From NCBI GenBank assembly GCA_943736015.1, contig OX031066.1, positions 8,002,245-8,066,244 on the forward strand: a DNA stretch of 64,000 nt. Direction: 5' to 3'. Shown in pieces: positions 1-11,100 of this stretch. Below the pieces are notes generated by a model, which searched no databases, was not told the origin of the DNA, and saw only the letters and a list, made by a program, of their open reading frames with translations. The position numbers and the translations under genes are program-made. The DNA comes from Tridacna crocea (taxonomy: Eukaryota; Mollusca; Bivalvia; Cardiida; Cardiidae). Numbering within the stretch: position 1 is the stretch's first letter; the number at the start of each line of letters is the position of its first letter.

Positions 1-113
1 CAAGATTTATATGCATGTCTACCGCCTTGCTTTTCATTGGAATTGTCTTAACACAAAAGGTGGATTGCTCTAAGTCGAGATTATCATAACGCACACCAAA
101 AAAAACTGACTGA

Positions 114-342
114 TTAATCCATTACCACACAATCCCTACTTTTGACGACCCTGAGAAAGAAGCCTTCAGAAAACATTGTGGGAAAAGGAGAAAATGCAGA
201 TAACCAGCATTTTCTCCTTTTCCCACAATGTTTTCTACACCTCACACAACAAATTTCAAATTTTCAGTCACTGTTATTTTGTCATCTGGTAAATGCTTTC
301 GATTTGGGCCAGTCTAAAATTTTGTCGTTTGGTAATGAGTTA
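114..342. mobile_element. Family A MITE
   Basis: Left end TTAATCCATTACCACAC, hairpin core about 170-234 (GTGGGAAAAGGAGAAAATGC in the left arm) and right end GGTAATGAGTTAG. The core has mismatches near the tip (CAGATAACC). Confidence 0.85.
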
Positions 343-1004
343 GGCAATTTAGATTCTAGAACAAAATCCAATAAAATGCAGGACAAAAGAAGAAATTGCA
401 CAATCGTATTTTTGCCAGACGAAACAGATTCTTGACCGGTTCAAACTGACAGCGTTTGCTGGCGAAAACTTAAATGCAACAAAATAATGCTGTTTGAAAA
501 GTAAAACGACAGGGAAAAATGCTGGTTAGAAACTTTGTCACCTTTTGCTACACCGTTTTTAAAAGTTGTCTATCCCACGACTTAAGGGCTGAATGTAAGA
601 GGATTACAGTGAAAGTTCAGTTGGTCTAATATCTGAATAATTATATTATATAGCATGTTTCTAATTTTAGAAATTTTATGGGTTAAAATAATGTCGTATT
701 TTAAGCTGGAAGGAATTAATTTGCCGTCACAGTGAATATTTTCCTCCTGCCGAAAATCTGGAACTACTTTTTTTCTACTTTGCTTAGAATCACTCCACAT
801 TAGCAAGTAATCGTTTTATTCGAATATAGAAAAAACAATGGCGAACAAAATGTCTACATGTCACAGATGTGTATTGAATTATGATGTATTCCTACGCAAG
901 ACGAGTCACTCGCGTTTTTTTTGTTTTAAATATCGGTTAATTGATTTGAGATCACCAGTTTTAAAAGTGGCATTCGATGACAAAATAATCAGAGGAAATA
1001 CAAT

Positions 1005-1158
1005 ATATAATATATTTCATCAGCTAGCGGTTAATATGGGGAAATATCACCCTCAAAAGAGAAAGGTTCGCGAAAATAACTCGTGACATACCTTTTACTT
1101 TTTTGGCAAATATTTTCCCATATTAACCACAAGCTGATGAAATAAACTGTATTTCTTT
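1005..1158. repeat. Short inverted repeat
   Basis: Arms 1007-1051 and 1108-1155 pair through ATTTCATCAGCT..GGTTAATATGGG and its reverse complement, with a spacer of about 56 bp. It looks like a small foldback element. No coding signal is seen between it and the flanking MITEs. Confidence 0.6.
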
Positions 1159-1665
1159 GTCCTTTAATATATTATGGTCTGTAAGTATTCAGGAAAGCGG
1201 AGATCTGACAGAACAGTGAAAAGAAACTGGCCTGGTACATCATTATCCTTGAAATGCTAAAAGTGCCTTAGAGATTTTTGGGGGAAATGTTTTTTGAAGA
1301 TCAGTGCACAAGACAAACAGTGTTTGCTTGATCCTAACCGTTTGTTAAGAAATTCATGAAGAAACAAATCCACAATTATGACATTGTTTGGAACTTTTAC
1401 ATTTAAAAAAAGAAATAAAAAAAGACAAGTTTGAATATGGACATGAGTACAGACTCAGAAATACCAATTTGTTATTTAATAGAGTGTGTCGTCATCTGTC
1501 AGCTATCTTTTTTATCTAGCACACATGTGGTCGATTGTGTACTTTTCTTTTTTTCCCTAAAAATCAGAACTGACCCACTGATAGTTCAAAAAGAAATGTA
1601 ATGGAAACATACATAAGGTACCAAGAAGAAAGTCAAAGGAATGACTTGTACATATCCATGCTAGC

Positions 1666-1896
1666 TTAACCATTTCCCAAACAAACCCTGGTTTTTACGT
1701 GTCTGCTCTACAAGTCTTTTGAAAACACTGTGGGAAAAGGAGAAATTGCTCGTGACGAGCAATTTCTCCTTTTCCCACAGTGTTTTCTACCCTTTATGAT
1801 AACTTTGTACCATTTTTTCTTTCAAATTTGACATTGTTTTCTGCAAACTGTTTCAGTTTGGAAGAGTCTAATATTTGTTCTTTTGGAAAGGGTTAA
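1666..1896. mobile_element. TTAA-flanked hairpin MITE, family A, in presumed 3' UTR
   Basis: TTAA lies at 1666-1669 and 1893-1896 with inner ends AACCATTTCCC and GGAAAGGGTT. The core at 1722-1786 is a perfect 32 bp stem around one base, with AAATTGCTCGT at the tip instead of the common AAAATGCTGGT. It ends 10 bp from the stop codon of the lachesin-like gene, so the hairpin is probably transcribed in that mRNA. Confidence 0.85.
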
Positions 1897-1906
1897 CACA
1901 GAGAGT

Positions 1907-2133
1907 TCAACTTGGTAACCTTCTGGGCTCTCTATTTGGACCATCTTTGTTCCTGGACATATAAGTACCATGTAACAAACCTTTATGTCTATTTCGGCTA
2001 GTTCCATTCCAATTATTTTGTCTGGAGCGACTTCGATCTGGAGGCTCATATTTTATAACTGGAGTGGTTTTCGGGAAAACGGGATCCACTGGCCTAAAGT
2101 ATACAGTCGTCGTTGCAATTCTTCGTGAGTAAT
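1907..2133 (-). CDS. Exon: C-terminal tail and stop
   Basis: The acceptor TTGACAG joins in phase to the Ig3 exon, completing an Asp codon, and the frame runs 75 codons to TGA at 1907-1909. The tail is rich in Arg, Pro, Asn and Ser (for example PPDRSRSRQNNWNGTSRNRH), has one NGT sequon and shows no hydrophobic segment. Lachesin and IgLON proteins usually end in a GPI-attachment signal, so this form may be secreted, or this exon may be one of several alternative 3' ends. It is supported by phase and an open frame rather than by a conserved domain. Confidence 0.68.
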
Positions 2134-5100
2134 CTGTCAATGTTCGGTGGAAGATAACTAGTAAGTCCGATTAAATTGGCTCAAACATGTAGTATCATTG
2201 ATTCTCACTACTCCGTGAAGACTCAAATCTTCGTGAACCTTTGTTCATTTATTAGTATTTTTTAGCGCATTCTTCTTTAGCTGCATCTGTTAAACCTTTA
2301 CAGACGTAAACATTCCAGTGAAGCTCTCTACTCCGAAGAAATGAGTCATAAACAGAATAACAGTAAAAAAAAATACATTTTGTCAAAAACCCTACTTTGC
2401 CCCAGTAATACATCAGTTTTTTTTGTAGAGTACAATATTTATTTACACGGAAATGCTCGTGATTACACAGTACGATAATGATAATGCATCTATAATATGT
2501 GTAGAGACTGTGGCCTTTAGGAATACCCCCTCTATGACGTCATTTGACTGCATTTGGAATTACTGTTTGGTTCTTTTTTCGAAACTGAATAACAAGATTA
2601 GACTTTAAAGAAAATAAAGTTTCACAGTTACTACGATTTGCCTTTCATTTCTTTACTGAAAATATGAAACTGGAGAACTCTTTAAATAGTTTTCGTAATA
2701 GTGTGACAAAAAATATAACTTTAAAGATAATGAGTTCGATCAGGGATTGCAATGTGAGGTGAATTAATCTATTGCATCTCTCAATAGAGGAAGTGATGAT
2801 TATGAATTTGTAATGAAATTACAAGGTTAATGCGAATTCAAAGCTGTCTTGGCTGGAATCATATTGCACGTTTGTATGTTCTGGTCCTGATAAACACTGT
2901 TCCAATCACTAACGAAAATTGTGCTCAGTTTTCAACCCTTCATCAAACAACGAACATTTAGACTAGTCATAATTGAAAGCATCTGCAGACAAGAAAATAA
3001 GTGTGACTCAAAAATTGTTATTTTCTATTTAGTATGATGAAAATAACATTGTGGGAAGAAAATATTGGTTACCAGAATTCCTTTTGCTTTTTCTACAATG
3101 TTTTTAAAGTGCATCTTTCTTAGGGTCGGTAAAAGTCGACATGTAGTGGTAAAGGGTTAAATGGTTAATAACAACCTACCATAAAGAACCATCGACGCTT
3201 TGTCTTCCCCAATTTGGTTCTTCGCAGAACACGTGTATCTGCCAAAATCTTCAATGGCTATAGAACGTATCCTTAAACTAAGTATCTTCTTCTCGTCGTA
3301 ATCAGAATTAAACATTTCAACTATGTGTCTGCTGTCTCTGAATGTAAATTTAAAAAAAAGATGATCTGAGATAGTGTTAGGACAATCGTTTACTTGTTTC
3401 CCTTTATTCTGTCGATCCCACCAAAGACATGACTAACGAATCTTTAACGAAACAAGAACTATCTCTAGAGGAAGACAGTCGGCGTAAATATGTCAGCCAA
3501 TAGACAGAGGCCCATAAAATAAACATGTCTGCATTTTTCAACATTCACACATTTTTATTTATTCATTTGTAATCCGTATCGAAAAGTAGGTCAAAAGCCA
3601 CCATATTCACCTTAGCCGAAAAATACCGTAACACTGCCTAGAAAGAGCACTTGCTAAATGTAGGCTACATATTTAATCATCTGGTATCTCTACAGCATGT
3701 CAAAGTCATCGTCGGCCTTTTTACTGTCTTTTTACAGCATCACTCTAAGAGACGAACAGAATCTCTAAATGGGAGCGTCTAAATTGAAGTTTATATCTGC
3801 TCGAATATAATCTTAGATTATTTGTTGGTCAAATTTGAGTAGCAAAGACTACACATCGAGAGCTATCAACAAATACCTATTACTCTCAGACGATAGCAGT
3901 GTCTTTTTAGGGTCGACTGACTTCATAATATTATAGTGGAAACAGGTATTCCTTTCAGCTTAACCCTTTACTCCATAGATACTCATTTCTACGCATGGCT
4001 TGTAGGGGCCTTTGGAAAACATAGTGGCAAAAGGTGAAATTGCTCGTCACGAGCAATTTCACCTTTTGCCACAATGTTTTCTACAGAACCAAAAGGTGTC
4101 GTATACGGCTTTATCCTTGCTCTTATTTATGGTCAGTTAGAGATGCAATAGAAATGCCTTATTGGGTAAAGGGTTAAATAGCCGCTGTATTGTCTTTGTA
4201 ATGAAGCGGTGCATTTTACCTGCCTTACCTTTTATGTGTTTGTTTTGTTATGTTGTGTATGTCAACAAAGGTTTAAATTATCATCTGAGAGTAATAGTAT
4301 CGGATACAAGTAATGAAACTTACTTTCATCATTCACTTTATTATACCACGCACACACGAAAAACGGCAATATTTACTTTACCCTTATAATGATCTCGAAA
4401 GAATCAAATAAATGGGACATTCTGATAGCTGATGCAAATCTTACGCTATAATTTCTTTTCCGTCCTTGGACCAAAACATAACACCATGTGGATTTGCAAC
4501 GACCTCACATTGCAAAAACGTCTCTCTGCCTCGAAAATGACCCATTCTGCTATTTTTGACTTCCACTTCTGGAGCAACTACATTAAAGATAAATACAATA
4601 CGCGCTAAAGTGGTTGCAAATTCAAGTAGGAAAGCATACAAAGAATCAGATTCTTAAGTTGTTTTATAGACCTTTGTATTCCGTGAGTTTTGTGAACTAC
4701 ATCAAACTGTCTGTAACAATCATCGGTTAGCCTCACCTTTTTGCATCAATTAGTGCTGCGAGCATGTGCAGGTATTACGGTAAAATAAGCCCTGCGTATA
4801 AACAACCTCTTTCGTCTCTATAGCATCCTATTCCATCTAAATATCATTTGGTTAATCTGTTTTTGGCATTAACCTGCCAGTCCTTAACATTTACCTGATA
4901 TCAACTAAAGTAAGGACGTGATCAGAAATTGAACTGTTTAACCCATTACCACACAATCCCTGCTTTTGACGCCCCTGGAAAAGAAACCTTTAGAAAATAT
5001 TGTGGGGAAAAGGAGAAAATGCTGGTAACCAGCATTTTCTCCTTTTCCCACAATGTTTTCTATCCTTTACAAAACAAATTTCAAATTTTCAGTCACTTTT

Positions 5101-8100
5101 ATTTTGTCGTCTGCAAATGCTTTCAATTTGGACAAGCTTAAAATTTTGTCGTTTGGTAATGAGTTATATAGCAATCTGCCTAATGCAATGAAATGTCTTG
5201 ACTGTAGCTCTGAACGCAGATTTAAGTGTCCGACGTTCGTCTGCTGATGACTTAATTTCAGGTCAATATCTACAGTGAAATACTCCAACATTTTACTAAT
5301 TTAATTCAGTTATCAAATTATGACGTTGATAGAATGGTGTTTTACGCCGCTTTCAAAATTATTCCTGTCATCACAGTGACAACTGATATATGCATACATT
5401 GTTGGATTTTGCCAGAACCAACAGAACTCCGAGTTGTCTTGCCCAAGGACATTCCCAAGAAAGCCTTACTGAATCTACATAGGCAAGTAGCCGGGCCTCT
5501 ATGTCCTGAATCCTCAAATTTAACACTGAACAACGCAAGACTCCTGCCTGCTACGAAGCTACACAGTGCGTGTAAATATGTAGAATTTGAATCACAAATG
5601 GTTGCAGTGTATACTCTTAAACTACATTATAAATAAATTGAACCTGAACTGAAAGCCCGTGACGTTGCAATATCAATATTCCTTTTGGCTACAAGACCGA
5701 TGATTAGATTGAATTTTCTGTGCAGGCTTATCTTGATCTAACCTACCCACACAAAAAAGCCGAATTGCGCTTAGCAGTCCAACGCTTAAAAAAGTAATTA
5801 CATTCAACGTTAACTTCCATTTTCCTAGATGCTTTCTCTTCGATTCCATTGTCTGCCTCACACACATAAACACCGCCACAGTCACGTGATACGTTGTAGA
5901 TCTTGAGGACTTCTCCTGTTGAACCGATGCCTGCAAAAGCAATCTATGATTTTGATAATCATACAAAACGTGTTTAGTTTTTGTGTTAAATAAGTAACTC
6001 AGGTACGGGTCTGTGTTCTTGTTGTTCCAAAGGACTTGTAAATTTGAGTGTTTTCGTTTTGCTTTTATTTGCTAACTTGCCGTTTAAACAGGTCCCATTA
6101 AACTTATCAAAGTTGGTAACAAAGCATTTATTCCATATTTCAAATCTTTTTCGGTGCCTTATCAACTTCTATTGTCTCTGTATCCTAACTACGATTCATA
6201 CCATATTATCATTGTTTTCATCTTCTTTAAAACCACACGTGGCATACTTTGTTAATAAGGAAAAAGCTTACCCATGGATACAGATTTAACCCTTGCACTT
6301 TTTTAAAGCTAGTTTAGGATCCCATGTGAAAAGCATTAAATCGAAGCAAACTATACAAATGTTGCGCATATTAATTTGTCTAAGCATTTGGTAAAAGCTC
6401 TTTTTGTCTACCACAGCTGTGAGAGACAATAACTGTGCTCCAAGAAAAGTTTCGCAGTAAAGCCATTACCAAATGTATATTTTTTGCGAGATGCTCCGGA
6501 GTGTAATATCAAAACAGCATCGTTCCACAAAGGTTGATGTTGCAAAAGGACTCGCTGAAGAATGTAACAAAACCACGTCTATAACGATGGCATAAAAACA
6601 TCGTTTCATGATTAACTCTTGTCTTGAGAATAGTGACAAAGAGCTTAGAAGAAAAGCAACTCATAGTCGGCTCGTTGTTCTTTGCTCTAAGATTTCCCTT
6701 TAAGCTATCTAAGGCTTACTGTGATCATTTGACATCAGTATATTGGGTTTACAGAGCTGTTTGTTCAGTTAAAAATAGCCATTTGGCTGCTGAGGGCGAC
6801 TCGATTTTGAGGCCAGTGTAGAGCAAGATCAGACTACACAGAACTTGAAGTCTGACCTTGAACCTGCACTTTCCGACAAGAGGGTATTTTTCCCTCAAAA
6901 AATTTGAAAAAACCATATTTCGATTTTTTTTTTTTAATTTCAATTTTTGCTGGAAAGCCTCTTGTAATTAACATATCCAGATTTATACCGAGCCTTTCCA
7001 TATAAGTATACATACGTTCTCTTCCACGTGTGGGATTGGTTGTAATCCGAAACCATGCAATGACAGGCATCGGTATACCTGTTGCGTTACATGTTAGATT
7101 AACTGTCTGGCCTTCCCTTACTGTCTGGTCTGACGATGATAATCTATCGATAATAGTGGGTGGCACTGAAAAGAAAAATGTAAACGCGAATCTTCGTGTA
7201 AACCTTCAGGTAAGATGTACGAGCTCTTTGTATTTATTATTTATATTTATATTTATTTCAACTTTTACCACATAGTGGTTCTCTTAGCCCAAAAGTAATA
7301 TGTATCTTCCAACAACCTATTACACACTGATCAACGTGAGCCGCGGACACCAAGTGTTCTCGGTACACCAGATCGAATTTTCCATGGAAGAACCAGAGGT
7401 GGTGTAAGTATTTTCATTTTTATGGACCTGATTAACCTAGATAGAAATGTTGATTTACAGCAATGTCAAGACGAATGATTGATCTGTTTACACACATACT
7501 AGGGAATAATAATATCATCGTATAAGCGAGCTGTGGCTTTATGAGCAACTGGGGTCTTATTGTTTTGAAGTTTGTTGCCGATTTTCGGACAAAATCCCCT
7601 AACCATTGTTCATTTTACGGTTTGTATGATCAGATAAATGTATTCCCTAAAGGAACACAAAATTTCACTCAAAAATGTCCATCCAAAGCGAAGATATACG
7701 TTTTTGAATGGACCTGGGTAGAGGAAAATATGCTAACAAGACACCATTTTCATTTTCAGAGTATGTACATGGACACCAGATCAGAAAAAGCTTGTGGTAA
7801 CTGGACACCAACCTTTAAATCATCAATATTTCTACCTGAAGCTCGATGCATGGGCTGTATACGAAGACTATTTTTGTTAACATTATGTCACTACGGTCCA
7901 TTACTTGATAAAGAGCATGTTCAACGCAGTTTCATTACTTGTAGCACTTGCTTTTTGGAAATATTTGCAATAATACGGCATTTTACGAAGTAGACCTACG
8001 ATGCTTGATCACAACTGACCGGTCATTACCTCCAATGTTGGTGCAAGACATGTTCTTTTTTTATGTACAGCGTTTCAGTTTTATGAATGGCGTATTAACC

Positions 8101-11100
8101 CATTACCACGCAATCATGAGCTTTAATGTCCCTGGGAAAGATGGCTTCGAAAAACATTGTCTATAAAGAAAAACCCCTATTAACTAATACAGTGTACATT
8201 ATTTACCACATTTGGCCTGATTCTTAGTTTAAATAATTTTCAAATCCGCTCGGCCAACTGCCAGCGGGCTCATAGAATGGCGTTCTACCCTTCGTACATT
8301 TGCATGCGTGCGTTTGTTCGTCTACGCGTTTATTTCTAAAATTTTTATTTGATTGACTTCTCCTCAGAAACCAACAAGTGGAAATCAACAAAATTCAACG
8401 TGGATGATTCCATAAATTTCTTTCGAGATACCTCGATCCTTTAAAAAAAGATGGCTTATGCGGAAGGAGATTATTTTCTGAGCACTAATGCTGCATTTCC
8501 AAGAACTATGTAAGTTTGTAACAATAAAGATTAAAATCTTATATATCATGATCACCCAGCATATTGGATAAAATGAAACATTATCAGTGATCATCTGTGT
8601 TATGAAATACATGTAGATCTACATACATGTATTATCAATGAATTTATTTAAAGAACTGCAAGTACTTCCGCTTTATGACACAAAGAGAAAATAAATCCCA
8701 CAAACAAAAGCCATGTTTGTCAGCAGATCAAAATTTATTGAAGGAATGTGATAGAAAGCTACCCAATGCCAATCTCGTGATTGAGTTCTTTTGAGAGGAC
8801 AAATTTTACAATTTTCACAACGCGCCGTACACGGAAAATAAGCTCCTTCCACATAAGCCATCTTTTTTCAAAGGATCGAAGTATCTCGAAAGAAATTTAT
8901 GGAATCAACCACGTTGAATTTTGTTGATTTCCACTTGGTGCTTTCTGAGGAGAAGTCAATTAAATGAAAAATTTAGAAATAAACGCGTAGACGAACAAAC
9001 GCACGCATGCAAATGTACGAAGGGTAGAACGCCATTCTAAGAGCCCACTGGCAGTTGGCCAAGCGGATTTGAAAATTATTTAAACTAAGAATCAGGCCAA
9101 ATGTGGTAAATAATGTACACTGTATTAGTTAATAGGGGTTTTTCTTTATAGACAATGTTTTTCGAAGCCATCTTTCCCAGTGACATTAAAGCTCGTGATT
9201 GCGTGGTAATGGGTTAATACGCCATTCATAAAACTGAAACGCTGTACATAAAAAAAAAGAACATGTCTTGCACCAACATTGGAGGCAATGACCGGTCAAT
9301 TGTGATCAAGCATCGTAGGTCTACTTCGTAAATTGTCGTATTATTGCAAATATTTCCAAAAGCAAGTGCTACAAGTAATGAAATTGCGATGAACATGCTC
9401 TTTATCAAGTAATGGACCGTAGTGACATAATGTTTACAAAAATAGTCTTCGTATACAGCCCATGCATCGAGTTTCAGGCAGAAATATTGATGATTTAAAG
9501 GCTGGTGTCCAGTTAACACAAGCTTTTTCTGATCTTGTGTCCATGTACATACTCTGAAAATGAAAATGGTGTCTTGTTAGCATATTTTCCTCTACCCAGG
9601 TCCATTCAAAAACGTATATCTTCGCTTTGGATGGACATTTCTAAGTGAAATTTTGTGTTCCTTTAGGGAATACATTTATCTGATCATACAAACTGTAAAA
9701 TGAACAATGGTTAGGGGATTTTGTCCGAAAATCGGCAACAAACTTCAAAACAATAAGACCCCAGTTGCTCATAAAGCCACTGCTCGTTTATATGATGGTA
9801 TTATTATTCCCTAGTATATGTGTAAACAGATCAATCATTCGTCTTGACATTGCTGTAAATCAACATTTCTATCTAGGTTAATCAGGTCCATAAAAATGAA
9901 AATACTTACACCACCTCCGGTTCTTCCATGGAAAATTCGATCTGGTGTACCGAGAACACATGGTGTCCGCGGCTCACGTTGATCAGTGTGTATTAGCAAC
10001 TTATTAGCAGGATAAAGGTTGAGAATTCTTGGCGAAAAAGAACCAAAAACAATCCTATACTTTCTGATTTCATAGCCACGGATAAACCGTATGAAAGAGA
10101 ATCTAGTCTAATAGAGTATAATAGGATGTAAAAATGCCTTCTTCTCCTACCACTTTACAAATAGGCCTTGATTGGCAGTACTTTGCAGTGTTTAACTACA
10201 CTAGTGAAAAAAAAGGAAATCAAATATGGTTATAAAATTGATGTCTATTTTTCAAAAAGGAAATATAAGGAAAAAAGAAAAGGTTTTCCAAAATTTCACT
10301 TTGGTCTACACTAGATTTCTAGAGCATAGACGTGTTCTAAGTCAGTGTTGCTTTTTGCTTTCAATAAAAGATCATGTTTGAAGTCACAATTTGGAAAAAC
10401 AACAGCCAACTGCAGTCGTGTTGGAAATGTTCGTGTTCTAATCATTTGTGACTGAAACAATTCGGATCTGAAATAGACGATGAATGATTCAGAAGAAAGA
10501 AGAAAAAAATGTATGTATATTAATGAGGCTGGGAGACCCCAAACAAGGAATATTTTGGGGGAAATTGCGTGACAGAGCGATCTTAACCTCTTATAATGAT
10601 GTGCAAACCTCAGGCAAAGGCGATAAACAGTCTAAATGGAAAACAAGTGTTGAATTTATGGGTAGAGATTTTCTTCAGATGAACGCTTCGCTAAAGTTTC
10701 CATTAGATCCATCACCCCTCAAAACCTAGGGATGGCTTGAAACGCGTTTTAACGTAGTGTCCCTCCGCCCTTCCTTTCAGCCCTTTCTTTTTTATTTACG
10801 AAATGCGATCCGCCCACCACCCACCCTCCCTTTCTTCTCAACAGTCTCAGTCAAGAGTAAGTGATATAAATATTGAAGCTTAGATGCATGTTTTGAAAAA
10901 AAGATGCACAGAACCTGTATTCGTCATCGATGTCGACATGTATGTCATCCCACACTTGTTCCTATATAGTTTCAAGGTAAAATTGGCAAAGAAAGTTTAG
11001 AACAGAGCAATTCCTTACCTGGTAAATCCAACGTGGAGAGTTTTAGTAAATGCTGCTGTTATCTTTTGATAACTCCATGGACATCGTAGATCAACTTCAT

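Larger units (their letters stand above)
7323..9990. mobile_element. 2.67 kb long-arm palindromic transposon with TATTA target duplication
   Basis: The left arm (about 7323-8480) and right arm (about 8832-9990) are near-identical inverted copies of roughly 1.15 kb around a loop of about 350 bp. Termini read CACACTGATCAACGTGAGCC, flanked by TATTA at 7318-7322 and 9991-9995, as expected of a 5 bp target-site duplication. Both arms hold remnants of the same reading frame. In the right arm the minus-strand frame 9519-9226 stays open and includes SMFIAISLLVALAFGN. In the left arm the plus-strand frame is broken by one extra T near 7951. A second upstream frame is open at 7541-7993 on the left but stopped in the right arm. 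It is inserted in the intron between Ig1 and Ig2. The superfamily is not recognised. Confidence 0.8.

Noticed and set aside
7541-7993. 150-codon open frame as a host gene
   Set aside because: It lies in one arm of the palindromic element; the other arm has a stop in the equivalent frame.
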